A stretch of DNA of 64,000 bases from contig JADJOM010000003.1 in assembly GCA_016713785.1 (NCBI GenBank), positions 1 through 64,000 on the forward strand. Reading direction: 5' to 3'. Below, one piece after another: positions 42,540-56,534 of the stretch. The notes under the pieces were generated by a model, which saw only the letters and a program-made list of their open reading frames with translations, made no database searches and was not told where the DNA came from. Position numbers and translations under genes: made by a program. The DNA comes from Gemmatimonadota bacterium (GTDB lineage: Bacteria > Gemmatimonadota > Gemmatimonadetes > Gemmatimonadales > GWC2-71-9). Position 1 is the stretch's first letter; each line of letters begins with the position of its first letter.

Positions 42540-42860
42540 AAAGTCCCGCGCGGCAAACGTCACGCCGTACCGCCGTCCCGGCCGAAATTCCCGGCCGTCG
42601 TTCCCCCGTCCCGACGTCCCGGAATTCCCGCGCGAGTCCCGTTCCGCCGTACCGCCGTCCCGGCAGCATCTCCCGACCGTCGTTCCGCCGTACCGGACTC
42701 CCGAAAACCCCGCGCGACCCCCGTTCCGCCGTACCGCCGTCCCGGCCGATATTCCCGGCCGTCGTTCCCCCGTCCCGACGTCCCGGCAGGTTCTCCCGGC
42801 CGTCGTCCCGCCGTACCGGCGTTCCGGAATTCCCGCGCAACGCTCGGGACAATCGCCGGA
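42540..42860. repeat. imperfect tandem repeat of about 80 bp, 3-4 units
   Basis: Units share CGTTCCGCCGTACCGCCGTC then TCCCGGCCGTCGTTCC and AATTCCCGCGCGA. Unit starts are near 42565, 42642 and 42724. Open frames across it are low complexity and not credible genes. Together with the following simple repeats it fills the gap between the nucleotidyltransferase pair and aconitase. Confidence 0.65.
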
Positions 42861-42949
42861 CCCGCGGGAACGTTTCTGAAAGCGGGAAGCGGGAAGGCGA
42901 GGCGAGTCCAGCAGCGGCTGTCATCCCGTCCTGAGGAAGGGATCCCTTC

Positions 42950-43085
42950 ACGTGCTCGCGGCTAAAGCCGCGGCTCGGCTGCAGGCGCTGAAGCGCCTTC
43001 GCGCGGGCGGGTCCAGCCACGGGGCCGGAGTGTGAGGATGTTCTCGCTTTAGCGATGGATGCCGAGCCGCGGCTTTAGCCGCGGA
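42950..43085. repeat. GCGGCTAAAGCCGC palindromes downstream of aconitase
   Basis: GCGGCTAAAGCCGC (42959-42972) and the related GCCGCGGCTTTAGCCGCGG (about 43064-43083) flank two smaller hairpins (GGCGCTGAAGCGCC and CTCGCTTTAGCGA). They are positioned behind the aconitase stop on the minus strand and might terminate its transcript, but no U-tract follows. Confidence 0.5.
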
Positions 43086-43123
43086 TCGCGGGGTCGCGGG
43101 GCGGGGCGCACTGCCCCCGTTTC

Positions 43124-43208
43124 CCGCTTCCCGTTTCCCGTTTCCCTCTTCCCGCTTCCCTCTTCCCGCTTCCCGCTTCCCGCTTCCCGCTTCCCGCTTC
43201 CCGCTTCC
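43124..43208. repeat. simple 7-bp repeat (GCTTCCC)n
   Basis: About a dozen units of GCTTCCC, GTTTCCC or TCTTCCC directly behind the aconitase gene. The same repeat type occurs at 56682-56704 and 60606-60690, and in reverse at 42883 and 62416-62455, always between genes. Confidence 0.75.
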
Positions 43209-43226
43209 CCCCGGCCAACGCCCGGC

Positions 43227-46008
<2,782 letters not shown>

Positions 46009-46049
46009 GGCTCGGTCTGGTGAGAGTTAAGGTACCGTGCTGTCCTTAG

Positions 46050-46055
46050 TATAAT
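46050..46055 (+). promoter_or_regulatory. possible -10 element upstream of the DUF971 gene
   Basis: TATAAT lies 54 bases before ATG 46109 and stands out in this GC-rich sequence. A matching -35 box is not clear. The minus strand of the same spot (TATACT) could equally serve the divergent aconitase gene. Confidence 0.3.
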
Positions 46056-46108
46056 CCGCCCCGCTCCGGACTGGCCACCACGCCGCCCCTGGAAACGGAC
46101 CACCGACC

Positions 46109-46453
46109 ATGGCGCCACCGCCAGTCATGCCGCACGCGATCACCCGCCGGGACGACGGCCTCCACCTCGAGTGGGTGGCCGGCGGCCACGCCGCGCTGTT
46201 CCCCGCCCGCGCCCTCCGCCTGGCCTGCCCCTGCGCCGGGTGCGTGGAGGAGATGACCGGCCGCCCGCTGCTCGATCCCGCCACCGTCCCCCAGGACATC
46301 CGCCCCCTTCGCCTGGCCCTGGTGGGCGCCTACGGGCTCCGGGTGGAGTGGTCCGACGGCCACGGCACGGGGATCTACACCTTCCGCTGGCTGCGCGACC
46401 GCTGTCCCTGCGAGGCCTGCACCGCGGGCGCCGTCCCGGTGGTGGCCCCGTGA
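46109..46453 (+). CDS. DUF971 / gamma-butyrobetaine hydroxylase-like N-terminal domain protein
   Basis: This encodes 114 residues, the usual size of stand-alone DUF971 proteins. The motifs are LRLACPCAGCVEEMTGRPLL and LRVEWSDGHGTGIYTFRWLR followed by CPCEACTAG. The Cys pairs and W-x-D-G-H-x-x-G-I-Y are diagnostic. The family is found fused to iron-sulfur ATPases and to hydroxylases and probably binds a metal, but its exact role is unsettled. The stop overlaps the ATG of the next gene (TGATG). Confidence 0.85.
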   Translation: MAPPPVMPHAITRRDDGLHLEWVAGGHAALFPARALRLACPCAGCVEEMTGRPLLDPATVPQDIRPLRLALVGAYGLRVEWSDGHGTGIYTFRWLRDRCPCEACTAGAVPVVAP

Positions 46454-46761
46454 TGCTCTCCCGCGTGCTGTTCAACCTCCCGGGCCGCTGGATCTGGGTG
46501 TGGGTCTGGGGCGCGCTCCTGATCGTCGGGCTCCTGGGCCTGGCCGGGGCGGTGCAGTGGGGCCGCGAGACCCACTGGAAGAACATGGACGAGGTCCTCC
46601 GCGGCCTCGGCACCGTGCTGGTCTCCCTCGGGATGATCTTCTTCCTCAAGGGCATCTCGCCGCTTGGCGGGATCATCCTCGCCTTCCTGGCCCTGGCCTG
46701 CTTCGTGGCCGCCATGCTCGCCGGCAAGCGCGACGCCGACGGCCTCGACGACCAGTTCTGA
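46453..46761 (+). CDS. small membrane protein
   Basis: This encodes 102 residues from ATG 46453, overlapping the DUF971 stop by one base. Three hydrophobic segments: WVWVWGALLIVGLLGLAGAV, VLRGLGTVLVSLGMIFFL and GGIILAFLALACFVAAMLAG. A charged tail DADGLDDQF ends it. No family is recognised. The overlap implies joint translation with DUF971. Confidence 0.7.
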   Translation: MLSRVLFNLPGRWIWVWVWGALLIVGLLGLAGAVQWGRETHWKNMDEVLRGLGTVLVSLGMIFFLKGISPLGGIILAFLALACFVAAMLAGKRDADGLDDQF

Positions 46762-46816
46762 GCCGGCTCCCCCGGCGTCCTTTCTGAGCCCTCCGCCGGG
46801 GATTACCTTGACCCCC

Positions 46817-49651
46817 GTGCCCCGCCATCGCCTGCTCCTCCCCCTGCTGCTCCTCGCCGGGCCGCTCGCCGGCCAGCTTGCGCCCCCGGCCACCGGCGGC
46901 CTGGTCGCCCAGGACCAGGAGCTGCGCCGTCTCGGCCACTACCAGCGCCTCCTCCTGATCGCCGCCCACCCCGACGACGAGGACACTGAGTTGCTCACCG
47001 TGCTGGTGCGCGGCTTCGGGGCCGAGGCGGCGTACCTCTCGCTCAACCGCGGGGAAGGGGGCCAGAACCTCATCGGGCAGGAGCTGGGCGAGGAGCTCGG
47101 CCTGCTGCGCACCGAGGAGCTGCTCGCCGCGCGCCGGCTCGATGGCGCCCGCCAGTTCTTCACCCGTGCCTACGACTTCGGCTACTCCAGGAATCTCGAG
47201 GACACCTGGGCCCACTGGCCCCGCGATTCGGTGCTCAAGGACGTGGTGCGCATCGTGCGCCGCTTCCGGCCCCAGGTGGTGGTGTCGGTGTTCAGCGGCA
47301 CCCCGCGCGACGGCCACGGCCAGCACCAGGCCGCCGGCTGGGCGGCCCAGGAGGCCTTCCTGGTGGCGGGCGATCCGGCGCGCTTCCCGGAGCTGGAGCG
47401 GGAGGAGGGGCTGGCGCCGTGGGCGCCGCTCAAGCTGTACCGCAGCACCCGGTTCGATTCCGCCGCCACCACGCTGACCCTCGACGGTGGCGCGCTCGAT
47501 CCCGCCGTGGGGCAGTCGTTCCACCAGATCGCCATGCGGGGCCGCAGCCTGCACCGCTCGCAGGACATGGGGCAGCTGCAGGCGGCCGGCCCCTCCACCG
47601 TGCGGCTGGCGCTGCTCACCGACCGGACCGGCGGCGGGAGCGGGCTGTTCGGCGGGGTGGATACCACGCTGGCCGCGGTGCCGTTCGTGGCCGCGCTCCG
47701 GGCCGAGCCGCGGCGCAAGGTGGCGGCGGCGCTGGCGCTGTACGTGGCACAGGTGGACTCGGCCCGGCTCCACCTGGCCCCGCGTGAGGGGGATGCGCTC
47801 CGCGCCCTGCTGGACCGGGCCGCCGCCACGCTGGAGGCGGCGCGCCGCGCCGCGCTCGACGGCGCCCCCGGCGGCCGCGGCCGCGAGGTGCAGGCCGACG
47901 TGCGCCTGGACGGCGATCCCTTCGAGGGCGAGGTGGGCCGCCTGGCGCGGGCCCGGCGCATCGCGGCCGGCGTCGTGGTCGACGCCACGACCACCCAGCT
48001 CCGCGTGGCGCCGGGGGAGAGCCTCGCGGTCACCGCCACGCTGTGGAACACCGGCCCCGCCCCGGCGCCGGCGGGCTTCTGCCTCGGCGGCACCCGCTCC
48101 TCCTGGAACCTCTTCCCCGATTCCGCGCCGCGCCTCCCGCTCAACCTCTCCTCCCGCCGCGGCTCCTGCGCGGTGGTCGATGCGGCGGGCCGGCTCAGCG
48201 CCGAGCCGCGCGACGCCGGGATGCTGGCGCCGGGCCGGCTGCTCACGGCGCGGCTCGAGGGGACCCTCCCCGCGGCGGAGGACTACACCACCCCGTACTT
48301 CCTGCGGGCGCCGCGGCAGGGCGACCTCTACACCTGGGATCCCGACCAGCGGCTGGCCTGGGGCGATCCCTTCGGCGAGCCGCGCTGGTGGATCACGCCG
48401 TTCGCGCCCGGCCAGGCCGGCGAGCGCGAGCCGCGCGAGATCGCCTGGCGCGCCAACGACCAGGCCACCGGCGAGGTGCGGCGCCCGATCACCGTGGTGC
48501 CCGTGGTGGACGTGCGGCTCACGCCGGAGACCGAGGTGTGGCCCGTCGGCGCGGGGCACGGCCGCGAGTTCGTGGTGACCCTGACCCACGGCGCCCGCGA
48601 CACCACCGAGGGGAAGGTGACCCTGGTGGTGCCGGCGGGGTTCACGCAGCCGGCGCCGCAGCTGTTCCGCCTGACGCGCCCGGGCGAGGTGCGCCGCTTC
48701 ACCTTCCGGGTCACCGCCACCGCCGCGCTCACCGCCGGCAGCTACCGCGTCGACGCCCTGGCGATCGACCGGCGCGGCCGGGTGTTCGACGTGGGGCTGC
48801 GGACGGTGGAACACCCGCACATCCATGCCCGCACCTGGTCGCGTCACGCCAGCGCGGTGGTGCGCGCCGCGCCGCTGGCGCTGCCGCGGCTCCGCGCGGT
48901 GGCCTACCTGCGCGGCGCCGCCGACCGGGTGCCCGAGGCGCTGCAGCAGGTGGGGCTCCCGGTCACGGTGATCACCGGCGCCGACCTGGCCGCCGCCACG
49001 CCCGCGCAGTGGCCGGTGATCGTCATCGGCCCCCGCGCCTTCGAGACCGACACGGCGCTGCCGGCCCAGAACGACCGCCTGCTGGCCTACGCCCGCGCCG
49101 GCGGCACGGTGATCGTCCAGTACCAGCAGTACGGCTACTTCCTGGGGGGCTACGCGCCCTACCCCATGACCGTGGGGAGCCGCGCCCCCGGCACCACCGC
49201 CAGCACCGCCACCCGCGACACCGTGCGGCCCATCTCCACCGCGCTGCTCGGCGGCCACGACCGCGTCACCGACGAAGCCGCGCCGGTGCGGCTGCTCGAG
49301 CCCGCCGCCCTCGCGTTCCGCGCCCCCAACCGCCTCGGCCCCGGCGACTGGGAGGGGTGGGTGCAGGAGCGGGGGCTCTACTTTGCGCGCAGCTGGGACC
49401 GGGCCTGGAGCCCGCTGCTCGAGCTGCACGATCCCGGCGAGCCCCCGCTGCAGGGCGGGCTGCTGGTGGCCCGGGTGGGGCGCGGCACGTACGTGTACAC
49501 CGGGCTCAGCTTCTTCCGGCAGCTGCCGGCGGCGGTGCCGGGCGCCTTCCGGCTCTTCGCCAACCTGCTGGCGCTGGGGGAGTCGCGCGCCACCACCGGC
49601 CCCGCGCCCAGGCCCCGGGCCGACAGCCTGCCGGCGGTGGAACGGGAGTGA
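46817..49651 (+). CDS. secreted PIG-L family deacetylase with C-terminal amidotransferase-like domain
   Basis: This encodes 944 residues from GTG 46817, which gives a signal peptide (RLLLPLLLLAGPLAGQ). Residues about 40-290 form a PIG-L/LmbE zinc deacetylase: RLLLIAAHPDDEDTELLTVL (HPDDE, residues 51-55) and DGHGQHQAAGWAAQE (distal His, near 168). A beta-sandwich region (about 430-700) and a flavodoxin or class I amidotransferase-like domain (QWPVIVIGPRAFETDTALPA, YARAGGTVIVQYQQYGYF) follow. These long PIG-L proteins are typical of Bacteroidota and Gemmatimonadota; the substrate, presumably an N-acetylated sugar, is unknown. Its stop overlaps the next start. Confidence 0.85.
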   Translation: MPRHRLLLPLLLLAGPLAGQLAPPATGGLVAQDQELRRLGHYQRLLLIAAHPDDEDTELLTVLVRGFGAEAAYLSLNRGEGGQNLIGQELGEELGLLRTEELLAARRLDGARQFFTRAYDFGYSRNLEDTWAHWPRDSVLKDVVRIVRRFRPQVVVSVFSGTPRDGHGQHQAAGWAAQEAFLVAGDPARFPELEREEGLAPWAPLKLYRSTRFDSAATTLTLDGGALDPAVGQSFHQIAMRGRSLHRSQDMGQLQAAGPSTVRLALLTDRTGGGSGLFGGVDTTLAAVPFVAALRAEPRRKVAAALALYVAQVDSARLHLAPREGDALRALLDRAAATLEAARRAALDGAPGGRGREVQADVRLDGDPFEGEVGRLARARRIAAGVVVDATTTQLRVAPGESLAVTATLWNTGPAPAPAGFCLGGTRSSWNLFPDSAPRLPLNLSSRRGSCAVVDAAGRLSAEPRDAGMLAPGRLLTARLEGTLPAAEDYTTPYFLRAPRQGDLYTWDPDQRLAWGDPFGEPRWWITPFAPGQAGEREPREIAWRANDQATGEVRRPITVVPVVDVRLTPETEVWPVGAGHGREFVVTLTHGARDTTEGKVTLVVPAGFTQPAPQLFRLTRPGEVRRFTFRVTATAALTAGSYRVDALAIDRRGRVFDVGLRTVEHPHIHARTWSRHASAVVRAAPLALPRLRAVAYLRGAADRVPEALQQVGLPVTVITGADLAAATPAQWPVIVIGPRAFETDTALPAQNDRLLAYARAGGTVIVQYQQYGYFLGGYAPYPMTVGSRAPGTTASTATRDTVRPISTALLGGHDRVTDEAAPVRLLEPAALAFRAPNRLGPGDWEGWVQERGLYFARSWDRAWSPLLELHDPGEPPLQGGLLVARVGRGTYVYTGLSFFRQLPAAVPGAFRLFANLLALGESRATTGPAPRPRADSLPAVERE

Positions 49652-50672
49652 CGCGACCGGCGCGGGGCTGGATGACCGGGCTCCTCCTCCTCGCCGCCTG
49701 CGGCGACGGCCGGATCCCGCTCACCATCTACTCCCCCCACGGCCGCGACCACCTGACGCTGCTGGAGCACGAGTTCGAGCGGCTGCACCCCGAGGTGGAC
49801 GTGCGCTGGCTCGACCTGGGCAGCCAGGAGGTGCTCGACCGCCTGCGGCTCGAGCGGGTGAACCCCCAGGCCGACCTCTGGTTCGGCGGGCCCACCACGC
49901 TGTTCGAGCGCGGCATCGCCGACTCGCTGCTGGCCCCGTACCGGCCCAGCTGGGCGGGGCAGGTGGACCCGGGCGGCGTCGGCCCCGGCGACCTCTACTA
50001 CCCGGTGTACCGCACCCCGGCGATCATCGCCTACAACAACGTGGCGGTGCCGGAGTCGCTGGCCCCGCGCGACTGGGACGACGTGCTCGAGCCCCGCTGG
50101 CACGACCGGGTGCTGATCCGCGACCCGGTGGCCAGCGGCACCATGCGCGCCATCTGGGGGCTCATCCTCCAGCGCGGCCTGCGCCAGACCGGCGACACCG
50201 CGTGGGGGATGGCGTGGCTGCGCCGGCTCGACGGCCAGACCCGCACCTACGCCCTCTCGCCGGCGCTGCTCGACGCCAAGCTGGCGCGGCAGGAGGGGCT
50301 GGTGACGCTGTGGGACCTGCCCGACATCCTCATCTCGCGCAGCAAGGGGATGCCGTTCGGCTACGTCTTTCCCTCGAGCGGCACGGTGGTGATCGACGAC
50401 GCCATCGCGCTGGTGCGCGGCGCGCGGCACCCCGACCTGGCGCGGGCGTTCATCGAGTTCGTGGGCGGCATCGACGCCCAGGTGCTCGCGGCGGAGCGGG
50501 TGTTCCGGCTCCCGGCGCGGCACGACCTCCCCGCCGCGCGGGTGCCGGCGTGGGTCACCGAGGTGGAGCGGACCATGGTGGTGGAGCCGATGGACTGGGC
50601 GCTGCTCGCGCGCGAGGGGGCCGGCTGGATGGGCTACTGGGACCAGCAGGTGCGGCACACGGGGGCGCGGCG

Positions 50673-50676
<4 letters not shown>
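49648..50676 (+). CDS. ABC transporter substrate-binding lipoprotein, ferric-iron type
   Basis: This encodes 342 residues from GTG 49648 (overlap GTGA with the preceding stop); ATG 49672 is the alternative start. The lipobox is MTGLLLLAACGDG. The mature part has the class II periplasmic binding fold (LTIYSPHGRDHLTLLEHEFE, QADLWFGGPTTLFERGIADS, DPVASGTMRAIWGLILQRGL, GYVFPSSGTVVIDDAIALVR) typical of the FbpA/SBP_bac_6 family. It captures the ligand for the ATPase and permease that follow. Iron is the usual ligand, but phosphonate-like or other anions are possible. Confidence 0.8.
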
Positions 50677-51763
<1,087 letters not shown>

Positions 51764-51767
<4 letters not shown>

Positions 51768-53416
51768 CCGAGCGCCAGCGCCGCCTCGGCACCCTGGCCC
51801 TGGTGGCGGGGCTGGCCTGGCTGGTGGCCTACCCGCTGCTGCTGGTGGCGCTGGAGAGCGTGCGGGGGCCCGACGGCTTCACGCTGGCCTGGTTCCAGCG
51901 CTTCGCGCGCGAGCCGCGGGAGTGGCAGGCGCTGTGGGGCAGCCTGTGGACCTCGGTGGCCAGCGTGGTGCTGGCCGCGCTGCTCGGCGTGCCGCTGGCG
52001 TTCCTGTTCGAGCGCTACGACTTCCCGGGCCGGCGGCTGCTGGGCGCGCTGGTGGCGCTGCCGGTGGTGCTGCCGCCGCTGGTCGGGGTGATCGCCTTCC
52101 TCTTTCTCTACGGCGAGACCGGGTTCGTGGGGCGGCTGGTGCAGGCCGCGCTCGGCCTGGCCGACCCGCCCTGGCGGCTCGAGGGGGCGTGGGCCATCCT
52201 GCTGGTGCACGCCTACTCGCTCTACGTCTACTTCTACCTCTTCACCCGCGCGGGGCTGGCCCGGCTCGATCCCGCGGCGATCGAGGCGGCGCACTCGCTG
52301 GGCGCCGGCCGCTGGCGCACCCTCACCCGGGTGACCCTGCCGCTGCTGCTCCCCTCGCTCCGCGGCGCGGCCCTGCTCGCCTTCATGACCGCGCTGGCCT
52401 CCTTCAGCGCGCCGTACATCTTCGGCGGCGGCTTCCGGGTGATGACCACCCAGATCGTCTTCACCCGCCTCAACGGCGAGTACGGCATGGCCATGGCGCA
52501 GACCGTGGTGCTGAGCCTGCTCGCGCTCGCCGGCCTCTGGCTGGCCAGTGACCGGGGCGGCGACGTGGCCGCGGCGGGGAAGGGCATCGCGCCGGCGGCG
52601 GCGCCCATCCGCTCCCCCGCGCTGCGGCTGCTGGCCACCGGGCTCGGGTGGGGGCTCGCGGTGCTGCTGCTGCTGCCGCACGCCACGCTGGTGCTGCTCT
52701 CGTTCGTGCCGGTGGGCACCTGGACCATCGAGACCTTCCCGCCCGCCTACACCCTGGCCAACTACGTGGCGCTGGCCACCGATCCCGAGCGGCTGCGGCC
52801 CCTCGGCAACAGCCTGTGGATGGCCACCCTGGCCACCGCCGTGGCCATCGGGGTGGCGCTCGCGGCGGGGCTGCTCACGGTGCGGCGGCCGCGGCGCGGG
52901 GCGGCGCTCATCGAGCGGCTGCTCGCGGTGCCGTGGCTGGTGCCGGGGACGGTGTTCGCGGTGGCGCTGGCCACGGCGTTCAGCGTGCACGCCCCGCTGC
53001 TGGGCCGCGTGGTGCTGGTCGGGACGCTGTGGATCCTCCCGATGGCCTACGTCATCCGCAACCTGCCGATCGCCAGCCGCGCCATCCTGGCGGGGTTCCG
53101 GGGCCTCGACCCCGCCCTCGACGAGGCCGCCGCGAGCCTCGGCGCGGGGCCCCGGCGCCGCCTCTTCGCGGTGACGCTGCCGCTGCTCAGGCCCGCGCTC
53201 GCCGCCGGCGCCACCCTGGCCTTCGTCACGGCCCTGGGCGACTTCGTCACTTCGATCATTCTCTATACGTACGACACCCGTCCCCTCTCGCTCGAGATCC
53301 TCGCCAGCCTCCGCCAGGGGGATGTCGGGGTGTCGGCGGCGTACGGCGTGTTCCTCATGCTGCTCTCCGGGCTGGTCTTCGCGCTCGGGAGCGAACGGAA
53401 GGTGGTTGCCCGGTGA
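51764..53416 (+). CDS. ABC transporter permease, fused two-domain (FbpB-like)
   Basis: This encodes 550 residues from GTG 51764 (GTGA overlap). Two homologous permease halves are each marked by an EAA loop: AAIEAAHSLGAGRWRTLTRV and ALDEAAASLGAGPRRRLFAV. About 12 membrane helices are present, for example LALVAGLAWLVAYPLLLVAL and LALVVGLPLAF-like segments (VVLAALLGVPLAFLFE). The fused form is characteristic of ferric-iron permeases, supporting the iron assignment of the transporter. Confidence 0.88.
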
Positions 53417-54651
53417 ATCCCAGCCGCGCCCTGCCGGGGGAGTTCAAGCAGCTGTCGGTGCTGATCGGCGTGAACCTGGTGGACATGATCGGCCTGATGC
53501 TGGTGCTGCCGATCCTCCCCTTCTTCGCGAGCGACCTCGGCGCCACCCCCGAGCGCATCGGGTGGCTCATCGCCGCGTTCTCGATCGCGCAGCTCATCGC
53601 CGCGCCGTTCTGGGGCCGGCTCTCCGACCGCTACGGCCGCCGGCCCGCGCTGGTCATCGGGCTGCTGGCGAGCGCCATCGCGTACGTGGTGTTCGCCTAC
53701 TCCACCAGCATCTGGATGCTCTTCCTCTCGCGGCTGGTGCAGGGCGCCGGCGGCGGCACCACCGGCGTGGCCCAGGCTTACGTCGCCGACACCGTGAAGC
53801 CCCGGGACCGCGCCAAGGCGCTGGGCTGGCTCTCCGCCTCGACCAACGTGGGGGTGACGCTCGGGCCGGTGATCGGCGGCCTGGCCACCCACCTCGACCG
53901 CTCGGCGCCGGGGCTCATCGCCGCCGCGCTCTGCCTGGTGAACGCCTGGTTCGCCTGGCGCTGGCTCCCCGAGACCCGGCCCACCGCCGAGCGGCTGGCC
54001 AACCTCAGCAAGAAGCCGGTGTGGCACGCGGCGTGGGTGGTGTTGCGGCATCCCACCCGCACGGTGCCGCGCTTCGTGTGGATCTACGGCATCGGCATGC
54101 TCGCCTTCTCGGCGCTCACCTCGCTGATCGCGCTCTTCCTCAAGGAGGAGCACGGCATCACCGAGGTGACGATCGGGTACTTCTTCACCTACATCGGCGT
54201 GCTCAACATCGTCATGCGGCTGGTGCTGCTCGGGCCGGTGGTGGAGCGGGTGGGCGAGACCCGCGCCATGCGCTTCGGCGCGGCGTTCCTCATCGCGGGG
54301 ATGCTGGCCTACCCGGTGGCGGGCAACCTCTGGGTGCTGGTGGCGCTGATGCCGCTGGTGCCGGTGGGTACCGCGCTGCTCTTCCCGGCCACCACCTCGC
54401 TCATGTCCCGCTACTCCGACAAGGCGGAGGTGGGCACCACCATGGGCGTGGCGCAGACCTACGCCGGGCTGGCACGGGTGGCGGCGCCGATCGTGGGGAC
54501 GATCGTCTTCCAGCGGATCGGGCACCAGTGGCCGTTCATCGTGGCGGCCATCATGATGGCGCTGGTGAGCGTGCTGGCGTTCCAGGTGGAACAACTCCCC
54601 TCGCCTCCCACCGGCGAGACCCCCGTCCCCGCGGCCCGGGAGGCCAAGTGA
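53413..54651 (+). CDS. MFS transporter, TetA-like
   Basis: This encodes 412 residues from GTG 53413 (GTGA overlap). Twelve membrane helices; loop 2-3 has the MFS signature GRLSDRYGRRPALVIGLL, and LVQGAGGGTTGVAQAYVADT matches motif C-like antiporter sequence. Such proteins export drugs or siderophores by proton antiport. Its place at the end of an iron-type ABC operon makes siderophore or metal-chelate efflux conceivable, but this is only context. Confidence 0.82.
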   Translation: MNPSRALPGEFKQLSVLIGVNLVDMIGLMLVLPILPFFASDLGATPERIGWLIAAFSIAQLIAAPFWGRLSDRYGRRPALVIGLLASAIAYVVFAYSTSIWMLFLSRLVQGAGGGTTGVAQAYVADTVKPRDRAKALGWLSASTNVGVTLGPVIGGLATHLDRSAPGLIAAALCLVNAWFAWRWLPETRPTAERLANLSKKPVWHAAWVVLRHPTRTVPRFVWIYGIGMLAFSALTSLIALFLKEEHGITEVTIGYFFTYIGVLNIVMRLVLLGPVVERVGETRAMRFGAAFLIAGMLAYPVAGNLWVLVALMPLVPVGTALLFPATTSLMSRYSDKAEVGTTMGVAQTYAGLARVAAPIVGTIVFQRIGHQWPFIVAAIMMALVSVLAFQVEQLPSPPTGETPVPAAREAK

Positions 54652-56534
54652 GCGACGACGATCGGCTGGCGCGGCTGGAACAGCGCCTGGCGGTGCTGGA
54701 GGGGCTGGTGCGGCAGCTGGTGACCGCCAACCAGGGCGTGCGGCCGGTGCCGTCGCCCCCGCCCGTGCCGCCGCCGGCTCCGCCGCTCCCGCCACCTCCG
54801 CCGCCGATCCGTCCCTTCGAGGAGGCGCCGAGCCGCCGCCCCCCCGCACCGTCCCGTCCCCGCCCGTCCATCATCTCCGAGGAGTGGCTCGGCCAGCGCG
54901 GCCTGCTCGCCGTGGGCGTCATCTTCGTGATCCTCGCCGCGGGATACCTGCTCAAGCTCTCCTTCGAGCGCGGCTGGATCTCGCCGCTGGCCCGCTGCGT
55001 GGGCGGGGCCCTCGCCGGCGGGGCGGTGAGTGTCCTCGGCTGGCGGCTGCACGGCAAGGGCACCCGCAGCTACGGCGCCGCGCTGATCGGGCTCGGGGCC
55101 GCGATCATCTACCTGGCGGTGTGGGCCGCGGCGCGGCTGTACCAGTTCCTGCCCCCCACGCCGGCGATCGGCGCGCTCGCGGCGGTGTCGCTGGCGCTCG
55201 CCGGCATCGCGTGGGTCATCAACCTCCAGGCGCTGGCCACCACCGCGGCGCTCGGGGCCTTCTTCGCGCCGATCGTGGTGGGCTCCGAATCGGGCAGCAT
55301 CAACATGCTGCTGCTCTACCTGGGCAGCATGGGCGCCGCGCTCGGCTGGGTGGCCCAGGCGCGCCGCTGGCGCCTCACCATGGCCGTGGTGGCGCTGGCG
55401 TACTTCACGGTGGCGGTGCCGGTGACCTTCAACCGCGCCGATGCCGCCGGGGTGTACCTCTACGGGATCCTCGGCGGGGCGGCGGGGCTCTTCGTGGGCC
55501 TGCGCGAGGGGTGGTTCGAGACCCGCTTCCTGGCCTTCAGCGGCGGCTGGGCGCTGCTCGGCATCGCCGACCACCGGGCCACCGACCACTGGCCCACGTT
55601 GCTCGGCGCGCTGGTGCTGACCGCGCCGGTCTGGGGGCGCGCTCTCCGCGCCCGCACGGTGTGGCCCGACCCCGGCGCCTTCGGCGACACCTTCTACTTC
55701 TACCTCTCACCGCTGCTGGTGGCCGGCGCGCTGCACCAGGTGGCGCCGGAGTGGCTCGACGCCACGCCGGGGCTGCTGCCGCTGCTGATCGCCCTGCCGT
55801 ACCTGGTGGTGGGACTCGTCCCCGGCGTGCGGTGCTTCAGCACCGTGGCGGCGGTGGCGCTGGGCATCGCGGCCCTGGTCCGGTGGGAGGACCAACTGCC
55901 CGAGGCCTGGGCCCTCCTGGCCCTCACCCTGCTGTGGGCGGGGCTCGATCGCGTCCGCGACCGCCGCGATGGCCGCTGGTACGCGCTGGCCAGCTACGGG
56001 GTGGCGCTCGGTGTATTGCTGGGACCGCTGTCGACGGCACGGCCGGAGACGGAGGCGGCGTTCATCGGCGGGTGGGCGGTGGCGCTGTGGAGCGCGGTGC
56101 TCACGGCGGCCGCCCTCGCCGCCGGCCTGCTCCGGGAAACGACGCCGCCGGAGGGCTGGGGGCGGGGGCTCTCCCTCCGGCCCTGGCTCTGGGGGGTGGC
56201 GGGGGTGCTGCTGCTCTTCGGTGTCACCGGGGAGCTCACCCGGGCCTTCGACTTGAGCAGCCTCGACACCGCCACCGCCAACCTCGCCGGCGGCCTCGCG
56301 GTGAGCGCCTGGTGGATCCTCGGCGCGGCGATCTGCTTCCTGCTCGGCTTCCGGCGCCAGATCAAGCCGCTGCGGCTGGCGGGGTTCTTCGTGGCCGGCC
56401 TGGCGCTGCTCAAGGTGGTCTTCGTGGACCTCTCCGAGCTCGATGCCCTCTACCGGGTGGGCTCGGCGTTCATCCTGGGCGTGGCCTCGCTCGGCGTGGC
56501 GTACGCCTACCACCGGGGGGCGGAGAGGCGATAG
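54648..56534 (+). CDS. DUF2339 multi-spanning membrane protein
   Basis: This encodes 628 residues from GTG 54648 (GTGA overlap). The N-terminal coiled coil (DDRLARLEQRLAVLEGLVRQ) and proline-rich linker precede the motif EEWLGQRGLLAVGVIFVILA and then about 16-18 membrane helices (SYGAALIGLGAAIIYLAVWA, ALYRVGSAFILGVASLGVAY). The layout is diagnostic for DUF2339, a membrane family of unknown function. It ends the overlapping run of genes that begins at 46817. Confidence 0.88.
   Translation: MSDDDRLARLEQRLAVLEGLVRQLVTANQGVRPVPSPPPVPPPAPPLPPPPPPIRPFEEAPSRRPPAPSRPRPSIISEEWLGQRGLLAVGVIFVILAAGYLLKLSFERGWISPLARCVGGALAGGAVSVLGWRLHGKGTRSYGAALIGLGAAIIYLAVWAAARLYQFLPPTPAIGALAAVSLALAGIAWVINLQALATTAALGAFFAPIVVGSESGSINMLLLYLGSMGAALGWVAQARRWRLTMAVVALAYFTVAVPVTFNRADAAGVYLYGILGGAAGLFVGLREGWFETRFLAFSGGWALLGIADHRATDHWPTLLGALVLTAPVWGRALRARTVWPDPGAFGDTFYFYLSPLLVAGALHQVAPEWLDATPGLLPLLIALPYLVVGLVPGVRCFSTVAAVALGIAALVRWEDQLPEAWALLALTLLWAGLDRVRDRRDGRWYALASYGVALGVLLGPLSTARPETEAAFIGGWAVALWSAVLTAAALAAGLLRETTPPEGWGRGLSLRPWLWGVAGVLLLFGVTGELTRAFDLSSLDTATANLAGGLAVSAWWILGAAICFLLGFRRQIKPLRLAGFFVAGLALLKVVFVDLSELDALYRVGSAFILGVASLGVAYAYHRGAERR

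Noticed and set aside
42473..42965. Pro/Arg-rich frames across the 80-bp tandem repeat
   Set aside because: Translation of a repeat; all three frames look alike and no start context exists.
46673..49429. A 918-codon minus-strand frame opposite the PIG-L gene
   Set aside because: Shadow of the deacetylase frame; rich in His, Gly, Arg and Ala with no motif.
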